DNA of 64,000 nucleotides from NCBI RefSeq assembly GCF_027125355.1, contig NZ_CP114052.1:1178001-1242000 (forward strand). Reading direction: 5' to 3'. This DNA comes from Peptostreptococcus equinus (lineage in GTDB: Bacteria > Bacillota > Clostridia > Peptostreptococcales > Peptostreptococcaceae). A model generated the notes under the pieces. The model saw nothing but the letters and a program-made list of their open reading frames with translations. It was not told where the DNA came from and did not search any database. Of this stretch, positions 46,188 to 56,216 are shown piece by piece. Numbering within the stretch: position 1 is the stretch's first letter; every line of letters begins with the position of its first letter. Made by a program: the position numbers and the translations under genes.

Positions 46188-46331
46188 AAAAACCACTCCC
46201 TTCACCGTATCTAATAAAGATACTTTTTAACTTACTTATATATTACCCATAAAAACCTAAAATAAATAGACTTTTATAATAATATTTTTTATGTTAAGAT
46301 AATAAGGTAGGATATTTATGAAATATTCTAA

Positions 46332-47558
46332 CTAATCTAACAAATCTTCTATATCTTCTATATCTATTAGAAGATTACCATCACTTCTCTTTGAAGTTTT
46401 ATTATCTTTATTTGCAATATTTCTATTTTGTTTTCTACTAGGTTTACCAGGGTTATTTTTTTCTTTTTTTTCTATAGTTTTATTAGTAACTATTTCTTCA
46501 ACATCATTTTTATTATACTCTTTATTAGCTTTTGACAATTGCTTTAAGTTTAGCTTCTGAGTAATTTCTAATTTCTTTTCTTCAAACTTTTGCTTTCTCT
46601 GAATTGATTTTTCCATATTTTTAGCCATTTTTTGATTATGCTTAACAGGGTTTTCCAGTGTATTAATAAAATATATAAGCAATATAAAAAATGAAACTAA
46701 AGCAGCTATTATTATCTGTGCAAAAAGTAAATATTTTATAAAAGTGTAGGATGCACTATTAATTTTCAAATATGTAAAATATCCCTTTGTCGCATAGCTG
46801 CCCAAACAAATAGCTATAACATATGCTGACCAACTTGGATAATATCCATCTAACATTCTAATTATCATTAAAGCTAGTGTAATAACTATCAAAATTTGAG
46901 TGATTATAAACAATATCCATACCTTGCTCAAATCAACTTTTTCAGTTATATTTAAATATGTCAATAACAATACTGAACTAGGAATCAACAATAATGATGA
47001 TAGTGGTTGTGAAGCACTAGTTCCTTGTCTTTGAGCCATCCTAAATAAGACTAAAGGTATTATAATAAAAGAAATAAATTCAAGCGAATAATAAATTGCT
47101 CCACCAAATATTATCATTCCAAATTGAGGACTTGTCATTGCAGCAAAGCCCAATCCATAATAAATTAACAACCATGAAGGAAATATATGCTTTAATTTAA
47201 AGTTTACAACATATTTTATTGTAAATATAACCAATATAACTGTATGCATTATTAAACCAAATTCCCATATATAAGTATTAATGTCACCTACTACAGTTTT
47301 TAACCAAGGTGATATCATTATTAAACTCAATGGAAAACATGAAAAAACTGACAGTCCAACTGGAGATTTTACTTTTCTATAAAAATCTATTGGAGAGGCA
47401 AAAAGCTTTACTATTACTCCACATAAGAGTACTATGCTAATTATCATTGATATATCACCTAGAAATGGTATTATATCCATGAATACATTACCTAGAATAA
47501 CCCACCCCAATGCCAAAGCTGTAATCGGCAAAGGAATCCTAGATACGAAATTCTTCAA
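46332..47558 (-). CDS. TDT-family (TehA/SLAC1-like) transporter with charged tail
   Basis: This protein of about 408 residues has about ten transmembrane helices (to about residue 300) that resemble the tellurite-resistance/dicarboxylate transporter family. The start IPLPITALALGWVILGNVF and the segment YYGLGFAAMTSPQFGM fit this group of anion channels and malate or sulfite exporters; the substrate is unknown. About 108 residues after the last helix form a cytoplasmic tail rich in Lys, Asn and Glu, ending in an acidic hydrophobic helix-like LLIDIEDIEDLLD. A GTG at 47567 would overlap the ribosome site, so TTG at 47558, six bases after GAGGTG, is preferred. Confidence 0.78.
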   Translation of the reverse strand: MKNFVSRIPLPITALALGWVILGNVFMDIIPFLGDISMIISIVLLCGVIVKLFASPIDFYRKVKSPVGLSVFSCFPLSLIMISPWLKTVVGDINTYIWEFGLIMHTVILVIFTIKYVVNFKLKHIFPSWLLIYYGLGFAAMTSPQFGMIIFGGAIYYSLEFISFIIIPLVLFRMAQRQGTSASQPLSSLLLIPSSVLLLTYLNITEKVDLSKVWILFIITQILIVITLALMIIRMLDGYYPSWSAYVIAICLGSYATKGYFTYLKINSASYTFIKYLLFAQIIIAALVSFFILLIYFINTLENPVKHNQKMAKNMEKSIQRKQKFEEKKLEITQKLNLKQLSKANKEYNKNDVEEIVTNKTIEKKEKNNPGKPSRKQNRNIANKDNKTSKRSDGNLLIDIEDIEDLLD

Positions 47559-47644
47559 TAAAATCACCTCATATCATTTTATTTTACTTCAATTTAATAT
47601 TATATCACATAAATACATTCGGGTATACGTATATTTAACTAATA

Positions 47645-47679
47645 TAAAAGAAGCCGTATAAAATATACGACTTCTTTAT
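47645..47679 (-). terminator. Terminator of rpsU-yqeY
   Basis: A 14-bp stem (47647-47660 with 47664-47677; one G-U pair on the minus strand) with a 3-base loop ends in CTTCTTTT. It lies just after the yqeY stop. Confidence 0.75.
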
Positions 47680-47694
47680 AATTAATACTAATAT

Positions 47695-48135
47695 TTACAA
47701 ATTCTTCTTAACAAGTTCATTTATTTTTCTGCCATCAGCACGACCTGCAGTCTTTGGCTTAATAGCAGCCATAATTTTTCCCATATCCTTCATAGATGTA
47801 GCACCTACTTCAGAAATAGTTTCAATTACTATTTTTTCTAATTCTTCTTCGCTTAATTGTTGAGGTAGATAATCTTGCAAAACTTGTATTTCAGATTTTG
47901 TTTCTTCGACCAAATCTTCTCTTCCAGCTTTTTCAAATTCGACTAAAGAGTCTTTTCTTTGCTTTAACTGTTTTGAAATTATAGTCATTACTTCTTCATC
48001 ATTAAGTTCAACTCTATTGTCAACTTCTTGCTGCTTAATAGCTGCTCTAACTAAAGTAATAACAGATTTTTTGATCTTATCTTTGTTTTTCATAGAAGTT
48101 TTTAAATCTTCTTGTAGTCTTTCTTTAAGGGACAT
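47695..48135 (-). CDS. yqeY: YqeY / GatB-YqeY-domain protein
   Basis: This small helical protein of about 146 residues belongs to the YqeY family, related to the tail of the GatB amidotransferase subunit and thought to bind tRNA. Conserved parts are LKERLQEDLKTSMKNKDK, VEETKSEIQVLQDYLPQQLSEEEL and the ending AIKPKTAGRADGRKINELVKK. The frame begins at a GTG at 48144, but GAGGTG lies six bases before the ATG at 48135. It follows rpsU by 22 bases, the same pairing as in Bacillus. Confidence 0.93.
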   Translation of the reverse strand: MSLKERLQEDLKTSMKNKDKIKKSVITLVRAAIKQQEVDNRVELNDEEVMTIISKQLKQRKDSLVEFEKAGREDLVEETKSEIQVLQDYLPQQLSEEELEKIVIETISEVGATSMKDMGKIMAAIKPKTAGRADGRKINELVKKNL

Positions 48136-48157
48136 CCCCTTCACCTCTTCTTAATTA

Positions 48158-48337
48158 CTATCTTTTAGCGTTTTTTCTTCTAGCTGCTTCTGCTTTTTTC
48201 TTACGCTTAACACTTGGCTTATCATAGTGTTCTCTTTTTCTAACTTCTGACATTATGCCAGACATAGCACACTGTCTCTTAAATCTTCTAAGCGCACTAT
48301 CCAATGATTCGTTTTCTCTTACTCTTACTTCTGACAT
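48158..48337 (-). CDS. rpsU: 30S ribosomal protein S21
   Basis: This small, highly basic protein of 59 residues ([20 protein letters not shown]) binds near the 3' end of 16S rRNA close to the anti-Shine-Dalgarno sequence. The lysine/arginine-rich C-terminal tail ([16 protein letters not shown]) is complete. The ATG at 48337 has an excellent GGGAGGTG; an upstream in-frame GTG at 48346 is part of that ribosome site. A good promoter lies at 48400-48428. Confidence 0.97.
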   Translation of the reverse strand: MSEVRVRENESLDSALRRFKRQCAMSGIMSEVRKREHYDKPSVKRKKKAEAARRKNAKR

Positions 48338-48399
48338 TTGTTTCACCTCCCTACAATTAGCGATTTGTGTAATAACCGTAATTATATTAACACCATAAC

Positions 48400-48428
48400 A
48401 TTATACTCTATATACGATTATATTACAA
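48400..48428 (-). promoter_or_regulatory. Sigma-A-type promoter of rpsU-yqeY
   Basis: On the minus strand TTGTAA (48423-48428) and TATAAT (48400-48405) are 17 bases apart, about 65 bases before the rpsU start. Confidence 0.68.
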
Positions 48429-48490
48429 TACTTTTCAGTAATATTTATATCATGTAGAGAGCTTTTCACTTATTTTTTTTATTATTTTAC

Positions 48491-48835
48491 TTAGTCTACA
48501 ACTAATTTTGTAAGCTTTTTTCCTGCTAGTAAGTGATAGTGTATATGAGGTACCTCTTGGCCACCGTTCTTACCACAGTTATTAATTATTCTGTATCCAT
48601 CTTCATTAAAACCTTCTTGTTCTGCTATTTTTCTAATTGCTCTATGAATATCAGATATTATATCCATTTCATCCATAGGTATATCCTCAAGGCTATCATA
48701 ATGCTTTTTAGGCACCACTAATATATGCTGGGGTGCAACTGGTGATAAATCCCTAAATGCTGCAACTTTTTCATCTTCATATACCATAGAACTTGGAATC
48801 TCTCCACTTGCTATTTTACAAAAAATACAATCCAT
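48491..48835 (-). CDS. HIT-family hydrolase (HinT-like)
   Basis: This 114-residue histidine-triad protein of the HINT branch hydrolyses phosphoramidates of adenosine such as AMP-lysine. The N-terminal CIFCKIASGEIPSSMVYED and the active-site HIHYHLLAG (H-x-H-x-H-x-x) are typical. A short cysteine pair (CIFCK) recalls the zinc site of several HIT proteins. It is bounded by rpsU downstream and the YbjQ-family gene upstream, the same strand, with its own ribosome site (GGAG). Confidence 0.94.
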   Translation of the reverse strand: MDCIFCKIASGEIPSSMVYEDEKVAAFRDLSPVAPQHILVVPKKHYDSLEDIPMDEMDIISDIHRAIRKIAEQEGFNEDGYRIINNCGKNGGQEVPHIHYHLLAGKKLTKLVVD

Positions 48836-48885
48836 AAAAAATCTCCTTTTTACTAATTTTATTTTATTTAGTTAAAATATATTTC

Positions 48886-49206
48886 TTATCTAAATGTTAC
48901 AGCTGTTCCTGAACATGTAACCATAAGCATGCCATTATCAGCGCCTAGTACTTCATAATCCATTTTTACGCCTATAACAGCTTCTGCGCCCAAAATTCTT
49001 GCTCTTTCTTCCATTTCTTTTAATGCGTTTTCTCTTGCCATCAATAGCTCATTTTCATAGCTACCACTTCTTCCTCCAAAAATGTTTCTTAGTCCAGCAC
49101 CTAGATCTTTGAACATATTAACACCTGATACAACTTCGCCAAATACTATTCCAACATATTGGTCTACCTGTTTTCCATCCACATTTCCTGTTGTTGTAAT
49201 TATCAT
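48886..49206 (-). CDS. YbjQ/UPF0145 family protein
   Basis: This 106-residue protein of the YbjQ (UPF0145, heavy-metal-binding-like) family has unknown function. The conserved pattern is visible: [22 protein letters not shown] at the start, [20 protein letters not shown] in the middle and [17 protein letters not shown] near the end. Family members assemble into compact beta rings. The start has a strong AGGAGG. It is near mtaB (37 bases), but nothing in the sequence links the functions. Confidence 0.9.
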   Translation of the reverse strand: MIITTTGNVDGKQVDQYVGIVFGEVVSGVNMFKDLGAGLRNIFGGRSGSYENELLMARENALKEMEERARILGAEAVIGVKMDYEVLGADNGMLMVTCSGTAVTFR

Positions 49207-49243
49207 ATTAAAGCCTCCTAGTAATATATTTAAATTTTTATGA

Positions 49244-50542
49244 TTAAACTAAATAACCAATGCAATAATCATCACATATTTCTTTGATTTTTATTTTTAG
49301 TAATTTTCCGCGTATATCTTTTTCTGACTTTACTTTTATTCTAATATAATTGTCTGTAAGACCTTCATAATAACCATCTCTATCTTTTTCTTCAAAAAGG
49401 ACTCTATGCTCTTTATCAATTTGATTGTTAACAAATTTCTTAAAATTTTCTATTGATAGTTCTAGTATAATATCACTTCTTTTTTGCTTTACTTGTGGAT
49501 CTATTTGATCCTTCATGGTAGCTGCTGGTGTACCCTTTCTAGGTGAATATTTAAATACATGCATATGCATTAATTCTATTTCTTTTAAAAATTCCAAAGT
49601 TTCTTCAAATTCTTCATCGCTTTCACCTGGAAAACCAACTATTACATCTGTAGTAATCGCAACATCATCTATTCTGTCTCTTAGAACATTCACTATATTT
49701 CTATATTCATCTGCTGTATATCTTCTATTCATTCTCTTTAATGTGTCTGTTGATCCACTTTGTAAAGACAAATGGTAGTGTGGAGCCAATTTCTCAATCC
49801 TACATATTTCATTTACAAATTCGTCTGTAAATAATATAGGTTCTACTGAACTAAGCCTAATCCTCTCAATTCCTTCTACCTTGTCAACCTCTTTTATAAC
49901 ATCTAATAAACCTATCTTTTCATCTCTTAGGTCTTTGCCGTAAGAAGCTACATGTATACCTGTAAGCACTACTTCCTTATATCCATTTTGTGCCAACATA
50001 TTTATTTCTTCTAAAATTTCACTTAATTTACGAGATCTAATTCTCCCTCTAGCGTAAGGTATTATACAGTATGAACAGAATCTATCACAACCATCTTGAA
50101 TCTTGATAAATGCTCTAGTCTTACCATTTGTCTGTTTTATTTCTATTGATTCAAATTCCTTGACTTTCATAATATCATCTACTGTACTTAACTTAGACTC
50201 AGAATTTATTTCATTGACCTTCTCTACTATTGTCTTCCTATCATTTGTTCCCATTACAAGATTTACATCTTCTATATCTAATATTTCCTCTGGAGAAACC
50301 TGAGAATAACATCCGACTACAGCAATAATAGCATTTGGGTTTTTCTTTTTAACTCTTCTTATATACTGCCTTGATTTTCTATCTGACATATGGGTTACGG
50401 TACATGTATTGATGACATATACATCTGCATATTCTTCACTTTCTACACCCTCATATCCACCTTTTTCAAAAAGCTCTAACATAGCTTCTGTTTCGTATTG
50501 ATTTACTTTACATCCCAAGGTATAAAACGCTACCTTCTTCAA
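49244..50542 (-). CDS. mtaB: tRNA t6A37 methylthiotransferase MtaB
   Basis: This radical-SAM enzyme adds a methylthio group to N6-threonylcarbamoyl-adenosine 37 of tRNAs. The 432-residue protein has the N-terminal UPF0004 domain with cysteines in [23 protein letters not shown] and VVGCYSQ for the auxiliary cluster. The radical-SAM motif is [15 protein letters not shown] (about 148-162), and a C-terminal TRAM domain follows (about 370-432). The start codon is TTG at 50542, supported by AGGAGG. It follows rsmE by two bases, as in Bacillus yqeU-yqeV, and belongs to the prmA-rsmE-mtaB run. Confidence 0.96.
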   Translation of the reverse strand: MKKVAFYTLGCKVNQYETEAMLELFEKGGYEGVESEEYADVYVINTCTVTHMSDRKSRQYIRRVKKKNPNAIIAVVGCYSQVSPEEILDIEDVNLVMGTNDRKTIVEKVNEINSESKLSTVDDIMKVKEFESIEIKQTNGKTRAFIKIQDGCDRFCSYCIIPYARGRIRSRKLSEILEEINMLAQNGYKEVVLTGIHVASYGKDLRDEKIGLLDVIKEVDKVEGIERIRLSSVEPILFTDEFVNEICRIEKLAPHYHLSLQSGSTDTLKRMNRRYTADEYRNIVNVLRDRIDDVAITTDVIVGFPGESDEEFEETLEFLKEIELMHMHVFKYSPRKGTPAATMKDQIDPQVKQKRSDIILELSIENFKKFVNNQIDKEHRVLFEEKDRDGYYEGLTDNYIRIKVKSEKDIRGKLLKIKIKEICDDYCIGYLV

Positions 50543-50544
50543 AA

Positions 50545-51318
50545 TTAATTTCCTCCTATATCACCTAACTCGTATAAAGTAATTGCTGTAGCAATCACAC
50601 AAGCTGTTTCTGTTCTAAATATTCTCGGTCCCATAGCTACAGATTTAGCTCCCGATTTTTTTATTTTTTCATTTTCCTGGCATTCAAATCCGCCTTCTGG
50701 TCCTATAAAAATACCTATTTTAGCTTTTTCCTTATTCATAGATTGCCTACATTCATCACTTTTAAGGATTTTTTTTATCCCCATAGATTTTTCTTCTTCA
50801 TATGGGCTAATATTGAAATCATTATTTTTCATATCCTCAATTGCTTGATCAAAGGTCAATATACCTCTTATCTTTGGTACAATTCCTCTTTTGCATTGTT
50901 TGGCAGCTTCATATACAATTCTTTCCCAACGTTCAAACTTTTTATCCATTTTTTTATCGTCTAAATTAACTATTGACCTTTTTGTATCGACCAATACAAT
51001 TTCATATACGCCGCTTTCTGTAAGTTTTTGAAGAATATACTCCATCTTTTGACTCTTTGGCAAGCCTTGGTATATGACTACTTGTATATTAGATTCTCTA
51101 TTAATACCAACTTTTTCTTCTATCTGAAGCTCTATTATATTTTTGCTTATATCAGCTATGCTACATATATATTCCTTATTTTTTCCATCACATATTTCGA
51201 GTTTGTCCCCAATACTATACCTCAATACTTTGGATATATGCTTTACATCTTCACCTTCAATAAACATTTTTTTATTTTCTATATCAATATTTTCTTCTTT
51301 GACAAAAAATCTATCCAT
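50545..51318 (-). CDS. rsmE: 16S rRNA (uracil(1498)-N3)-methyltransferase RsmE
   Basis: This SPOUT-class SAM methyltransferase acts on U1498 of 16S rRNA. The 257-residue protein has a PUA-like N-terminal domain (to about 70, KHISKVLRYSIGDKLEICDG) and the knotted domain with YQGLPKSQKMEYILQKLTESG, GIFIGPEGGFECQENEKI and MGPRIFRTETACVIA. It starts three bases after the prmA stop and has no clear ribosome site, so its translation probably depends on prmA. Confidence 0.95.
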   Translation of the reverse strand: MDRFFVKEENIDIENKKMFIEGEDVKHISKVLRYSIGDKLEICDGKNKEYICSIADISKNIIELQIEEKVGINRESNIQVVIYQGLPKSQKMEYILQKLTESGVYEIVLVDTKRSIVNLDDKKMDKKFERWERIVYEAAKQCKRGIVPKIRGILTFDQAIEDMKNNDFNISPYEEEKSMGIKKILKSDECRQSMNKEKAKIGIFIGPEGGFECQENEKIKKSGAKSVAMGPRIFRTETACVIATAITLYELGDIGGN

Positions 51319-51321
51319 AAT

Positions 51322-52266
51322 TTATTTGGCTATAACACAAGCCCATTCTCCCTTTTTTTCTACTTCTAATATTTCAAACCCTGCTTTTTCTAACGATTGA
51401 ACCACTTCATCTATCTTAGCATGAATTATTCCAGATGATATAAAAATACCATCATTTTTTAAATATGTTTTAACATCTTTTGCTAGGAATACTATTATAT
51501 CGGCTATAATATTTGCTACAATTATATCAGCTTTTTTGTTTTTATCAATTTCATCAGCCAAATTTCCAACTATTGCAGTAACTATATCACCAACATTGTT
51601 TTTCTCAATATTTTCTTTTGCCACTTTTACCGCCATAGCATCTATATCTATTGCAAATACTTGTTTTACGCCTAATTTTGCAGCAGTTATTCCCAATATT
51701 CCACTACCGCAACCTATATCATATACAGTAAAATCTTTTTTAACATATTTTTCCAAATTAGATATACACATACTTGTTGTTTCATGATTTCCTGTCCCAA
51801 AAGCCATTCCTGGATTCATTTCTAATATTATATCATTTTCATCAGCCTCATAATCTTCCCATTCAGGCTTTATAACAATATTTTTTCCTATTTTAGTAGG
51901 TTTATAGTATTTCATCCAATTATGAGCCCAATCATCTTCTTTAACTTTATCAGTTTCAATACTACCCTTACCTATATCAAGACCAAAACTTGTAAGCTCA
52001 TTAATTCTAAGCTTGATATTTTCTATAAAAGATAAGATATCTCTTTCTTCTGATATATAAGTCTTTATATAAACTGAGTCATCCTCATGTTTTAGCATAT
52101 CTTCATCCACATAATCCCAGTCATAATCATGGGTCTTTTGGAATTTAAAGTCTTTTGGATCCTCAATCATAGCTCCTTGAGCACCATTTTCAAAAAGTAT
52201 ATTTGTAATAGCTTCTACAGCTTCTGTTGTCGTATTTATCTTTATTTCAATCCATGAACTACTCAT
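51322..52266 (-). CDS. prmA: Ribosomal protein L11 methyltransferase
   Basis: PrmA methylates several lysines and the N-terminus of ribosomal protein L11. The 314-residue protein has the N-terminal recognition domain (to about 110, SWIEIKINTTTEAVEAI) and a Rossmann methyltransferase domain: GMAFGTGNHETTSMCI, VYDIGCGSGILGITAAKLG (SAM site, about 180-198) and DIIVANIIADII (NxxP-like site). It follows the heat-shock operon on the same strand, a common order in Firmicutes, but a strong terminator after dnaJ separates them, so it needs its own promoter. The start has TAGGAGG. Confidence 0.96.
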   Translation of the reverse strand: MSSSWIEIKINTTTEAVEAITNILFENGAQGAMIEDPKDFKFQKTHDYDWDYVDEDMLKHEDDSVYIKTYISEERDILSFIENIKLRINELTSFGLDIGKGSIETDKVKEDDWAHNWMKYYKPTKIGKNIVIKPEWEDYEADENDIILEMNPGMAFGTGNHETTSMCISNLEKYVKKDFTVYDIGCGSGILGITAAKLGVKQVFAIDIDAMAVKVAKENIEKNNVGDIVTAIVGNLADEIDKNKKADIIVANIIADIIVFLAKDVKTYLKNDGIFISSGIIHAKIDEVVQSLEKAGFEILEVEKKGEWACVIAK

Positions 52267-52329
52267 AATAACCTCCTATTAACTTATCTACTTATTATAT
52301 CATTTATTAATAATCAATGTAAATGAAGT

Positions 52330-52378
52330 AAAAAAAAAAACAAAATATAGGAATTACCTATATTTTGTCTTTTTTCTT
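52330..52378 (-). terminator. Terminator of the hrcA-grpE-dnaK-dnaJ operon
   Basis: A 12-bp stem (ACAAAATATAGG at 52340-52351 with CCTATATTTTGT at 52357-52368) is flanked by 11 A on the left, which read as T on the minus strand, and a T-rich run on the right. It can work in both directions. Confidence 0.88.
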
Positions 52379-52415
52379 ATAATGCTCACTGACTTGATAA
52401 TGTCAGAGATTGTTT

Positions 52416-53561
52416 TCATTTTGTGAAAAATTCTTCTATCTTTTGTGAGAACTTCTTTTTATTGCCTGATACTTCTCCACCAGATTCTTTAGCAAATTCT
52501 TTCAATAAATCTTTTTGCTTATCTGATAATTTAGTAGGAACCTCTACATTTACCTTCACATATTGATCGCCCCTACTAGTAGAGTTTAATCTCTGTATAC
52601 CCTTACCTTTTAATCTAAATACTGTTCCTGTTTGTGTTCCTTCTGGTATTGAATATTTTACATTACCATCTATTGTTGGAACTAGTACATCATCACCTAG
52701 AGCTGCCTGTACAAAAGATATTGGCATTTCTACATATACATCAAATCCCTGTCTTTCAAATATATCGTCATTTCTAACATTGACTATGATCAGCAAGTCT
52801 CCTCTTGGACCACCTAATTCACCATATTCACCTTGTCCAGCTAATCTAATAATCTGTCCATCATCTATACCTGCTGGTATATCAACATCTATCGTCTTAG
52901 TCTTTCTTGTATAGCCTTTACCATGACACTTATCACATGGCTCTTCTATTATTTCTCCTGTTCCTCCACATGTTGGACAAGTTCTTGTAGAAGCAATATT
53001 ACCAAATGGTGTTTGCTTTACATCTCTTACTGTACCTGTTCCTCCACATGTTGAACATGTTTTTTTAGATGTACCTGGCTTTGCACCTGATCCATGACAC
53101 TTACTACACTCTTCATTTCTATTAATCTTAATAGAAAGTTTTTTACCGAATGCAGCATCTTTAAAGTCAATTGTTATACTCTGTCTTATATCATCACCAC
53201 GCATTGGTCCTCTTCTTCTGGCACTACCGCCACCGAATCCACCAAAGCCTCCGCCAAATGCAGAACCAAATATATCAAATATATCTTCAAATCCACCGGC
53301 TCCAAAACCGCCAGCTCCGCCAAAACCTCCTTGGCCATTTACTGCATCTGAACCATATTGGTCGTATATATTTTTCTTTTCAGCATCAGATAAAATTTCA
53401 TAAGCTTCATTCACTTCTTTAAATTTTTCTTCGGCTTCTTTATCATCCGGATTTTTGTCCGGATGATATTTCATAGCCATTTTCCTGTATGCTTTTTTAA
53501 TTTCTTTATCATCTGCATCTCTAGAAATACCCAGAGTAGCATAATAGTCTTTATTCGCCAA
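52416..53561 (-). CDS. dnaJ: Chaperone DnaJ
   Basis: This is the Hsp40 co-chaperone that delivers unfolded proteins to DnaK and stimulates its ATPase. The 381-residue type I protein has the J domain (1-70) with HPDKNPDD, a Gly/Phe-rich region (about 75-115), four CxxCxGxG zinc repeats ([32 protein letters not shown]; about 150-220) and the C-terminal substrate domains. It is the last gene of the heat-shock operon, 38 bases after dnaK. Confidence 0.98.
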   Translation of the reverse strand: MANKDYYATLGISRDADDKEIKKAYRKMAMKYHPDKNPDDKEAEEKFKEVNEAYEILSDAEKKNIYDQYGSDAVNGQGGFGGAGGFGAGGFEDIFDIFGSAFGGGFGGFGGGSARRRGPMRGDDIRQSITIDFKDAAFGKKLSIKINRNEECSKCHGSGAKPGTSKKTCSTCGGTGTVRDVKQTPFGNIASTRTCPTCGGTGEIIEEPCDKCHGKGYTRKTKTIDVDIPAGIDDGQIIRLAGQGEYGELGGPRGDLLIIVNVRNDDIFERQGFDVYVEMPISFVQAALGDDVLVPTIDGNVKYSIPEGTQTGTVFRLKGKGIQRLNSTSRGDQYVKVNVEVPTKLSDKQKDLLKEFAKESGGEVSGNKKKFSQKIEEFFTK

Positions 53562-53599
53562 AACTACACCTTCCTTTACTTATTTTTATTGTCGATGAT

Positions 53600-55444
53600 T
53601 TATTTATCGTCATCAACTTCTGTAAAGTCAGCATCAACTACATTGTCATCTTTTGGACTCTGAGACTGATCAGCTTGGTCAGCTTCTGGCTGTCCTTGAG
53701 CTTGGGCCTGTGAATATAATTCCTGAGAAATCTTTTGGAATTTATTCATTAATTCTTCTACAGCTGCATTTATTTCTTCTACACTTGCATCTTGGTTATC
53801 TTTTACCTCTCTAACCTTTGCTATAGATGCTTCTATATCACTCTTATCGTTAGCATTGATCTTATCTCCTGCCTCTGCTAGAGTCTGTTCTGTCTGATAT
53901 GCTAATGATTCAGCATGATTTACTGCTTCAATCTTTTCCTTTTTCTTCTTATCAGCTTCTGCATTTGCTTCTGCTTCTTTGATTTTCTTGTCTATTTCTT
54001 CTTCTGACATATTAGTGTTTGAAGTTATTGTTATTTTCTGTTCTTTACCTGTTCCTAAATCCTTAGCCGTTACGTTTACAATACCATTAGCATCTATATC
54101 AAAAGTAACTTCGATCTGAGGTACACCTCTCTTTGCTGGTGGTATATTTGTAAGCTGGAATCTACCTAGAGTTGTATTATCATAAGACATAGCTCTTTCA
54201 CCCTGTAACACATGTATATCAACTGCTGTTTGATTATCTGCTGCTGTTGAGAATACTTGAGATTTCTTTGTAGGTATAGTAGTATTTCTTTCAATTATTT
54301 TTGTAAATACATTACCTAATGTTTCAATACCTAGTGACAATGGAGTAACATCAAGTAGTAGTATATCATTAACCTCACCTGTTAATACACCTGCCTGCAC
54401 TGAAGCACCAGCTGCAACACATTCATCTGGATTTATACCCTTATGTGGATCCTTGCTAATAAAGTTCTTTACTGCATCCTGTACTGCAGGTATTCTTGTT
54501 GAACCACCTACCAATAAAACATCATCTATTTCACTTACTGATATTCCAGCATCCTGTATAGCCTGCTTAGTTGGCTCCATAGTCTTTTTAACTAATTCAG
54601 CAGTCAATTCATTAAATTTAGCTCTTGTTAAATCCATATTTAAATGCTTTGGACCTTCAGCAGTCGCTGTGATAAATGGTAAATTAATATTTGTACTCAT
54701 TGTAGAAGAAAGTTCCTTCTTAGCCTTTTCAGCTGCTTCTTTTAATCTCTGTAAAGACATCTTATCATTTCTAAGATCTACTCCTTCAGCCTTCTTAAAT
54801 TCTTCTGCTAGGTAATCTACTACTATCTGATCAAAATCATCTCCACCTAGCTTATTATTACCAGCTGTCGCAAGTACTTCAAAAGTACCATCCCCAATCT
54901 CAAGTATAGATACGTCAAAAGTACCTCCACCTAAGTCGAATACTAATATTTTCTTTTCATCTTCCAACTTATCCATACCATATGCTAATGATGCAGCTGT
55001 TGGCTCATTTATTATTCTCTTTACATCTAGTCCTGCTATCTTACCAGCATCCTTAGTTGCTTGTCTCTGTGCATCTGTAAAGTATGCTGGAACAGTGATT
55101 ACTGCTTCACTTACACTTTCACCTAGGTATGCTTCAGCATCTGATTTTAATTTCTGTAAAATTATTGCTGAAATTTCCTGTGGTGAGTATGATTTTCCAT
55201 CTATATCCACTTTATAATCAGTACCCATATGAGTCTTGATTGATGTTATTGTTCTATCTGCATTTGTTACTGCCTGTCTCTTTGCTGGTTCACCAACTAT
55301 CCTTTCTCCATCTTTAGTGAAAGCTACTACTGAAGGGGTAGTTCTCATACCTTCATTATTTGGTATTATTGTTGCTTCTCCACCTTCTAGTACTGCTACA
55401 CATGAATTTGTTGTACCTAAATCTATTCCTATTACTTTTCCCAT
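53600..55444 (-). CDS. dnaK: Chaperone DnaK (Hsp70)
   Basis: This is the ATP-driven Hsp70 chaperone of 614 residues. The nucleotide-binding domain starts with [19 protein letters not shown] and contains [17 protein letters not shown] and [14 protein letters not shown]. The substrate-binding domain follows (about 390-510) and then a helical lid with an acidic tail ([16 protein letters not shown]). The N-terminal domain lacks the 24-residue insert of proteobacterial DnaK, as usual in Firmicutes. It lies between grpE (83 bases upstream) and dnaJ. Confidence 0.99.
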   Translation of the reverse strand: MGKVIGIDLGTTNSCVAVLEGGEATIIPNNEGMRTTPSVVAFTKDGERIVGEPAKRQAVTNADRTITSIKTHMGTDYKVDIDGKSYSPQEISAIILQKLKSDAEAYLGESVSEAVITVPAYFTDAQRQATKDAGKIAGLDVKRIINEPTAASLAYGMDKLEDEKKILVFDLGGGTFDVSILEIGDGTFEVLATAGNNKLGGDDFDQIVVDYLAEEFKKAEGVDLRNDKMSLQRLKEAAEKAKKELSSTMSTNINLPFITATAEGPKHLNMDLTRAKFNELTAELVKKTMEPTKQAIQDAGISVSEIDDVLLVGGSTRIPAVQDAVKNFISKDPHKGINPDECVAAGASVQAGVLTGEVNDILLLDVTPLSLGIETLGNVFTKIIERNTTIPTKKSQVFSTAADNQTAVDIHVLQGERAMSYDNTTLGRFQLTNIPPAKRGVPQIEVTFDIDANGIVNVTAKDLGTGKEQKITITSNTNMSEEEIDKKIKEAEANAEADKKKKEKIEAVNHAESLAYQTEQTLAEAGDKINANDKSDIEASIAKVREVKDNQDASVEEINAAVEELMNKFQKISQELYSQAQAQGQPEADQADQSQSPKDDNVVDADFTEVDDDK

Positions 55445-55527
55445 AATCTTTTAACCTCCATAAACTCTTATGTTCTCTAATATTATTATAATTTTATATC
55501 TAATTATAGTTTTACTATAATTGCTTA

Positions 55528-56193
55528 CTAACAAGATACCTTTACCATGCTGGCTCTTAGCACCTTACTTCCTAATTTATACCCTTTTTGAAGTGACAGT
55601 AATATTTTGCCTGCTTCAAATTCTTCACTAGCTTCTTGCATTACAGCCATATGCATGTTTGGATCGAATTCTGTTCCAATTTCGCTAGGTATTTCTTCTA
55701 ATCCAGCTTTTTTTAATGAATCTACTAGCTGTTTATATACTAATTCTATGCCTTTATATAGTTGGCTTTCTTTATCATCACAAGCATCTAAAGCTCTTTG
55801 CATATTATCAATTACTGGAATTAATTCATTCATTATCTTTTCATTGGCAAAAATACCAATTGAGGATTTTTCCTCTGCTGTCCTTCTTCTATAATTTGCA
55901 TATTCGGCATTTATTCTTTTTATTGAATCTTCCTGTTCTGCAATTTTGTTTTCTAATTGTTTAATTTTGAACGCTGGTTCTGACTGATTTTCTTCTTCAT
56001 CTGTAGAATTTTCTTGAACTTCCTCTTTATTCTTATCAGATTCAGCTTCTAAATCAATGTCAATTTCTTTTTTTGATTCAGATTCATAATTATCTACATT
56101 ATCCACTTTTTCTTCATCTTCTATTATTGAACTTTGATCAGCTCCTGTTTTTTCATTTAATTTGTCTTTTAACTCTTCTTTTTCATTAGCCAA
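55528..56193 (-). CDS. grpE: Nucleotide exchange factor GrpE
   Basis: GrpE releases ADP from DnaK. The protein has about 221 residues: a long acidic, low-complexity N-terminus (to about 85), a coiled coil (about 85-135, LENKIAEQEDSIKRINAEYANYRRRT) and the C-terminal beta domain (FDPNMHMAVMQEASEEFEAGKI). The frame extends to a TTG at 56220 inside the hrcA end, but GTGAGGTG sits six bases before the TTG at 56193, so the protein probably starts (M)ANEKEELKDK. It follows hrcA closely. Confidence 0.93.
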   Translation of the reverse strand: MANEKEELKDKLNEKTGADQSSIIEDEEKVDNVDNYESESKKEIDIDLEAESDKNKEEVQENSTDEEENQSEPAFKIKQLENKIAEQEDSIKRINAEYANYRRRTAEEKSSIGIFANEKIMNELIPVIDNMQRALDACDDKESQLYKGIELVYKQLVDSLKKAGLEEIPSEIGTEFDPNMHMAVMQEASEEFEAGKILLSLQKGYKLGSKVLRASMVKVSC

Positions 56194-56216
56194 TGCATAC
56201 ACCTCACTTTTTATTA

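Noticed and set aside
48886..49206. Heavy-metal resistance function for the YbjQ-family protein
   Set aside because: The family name suggests metal binding, but no metal ligand cluster or metal-related neighbour is visible.
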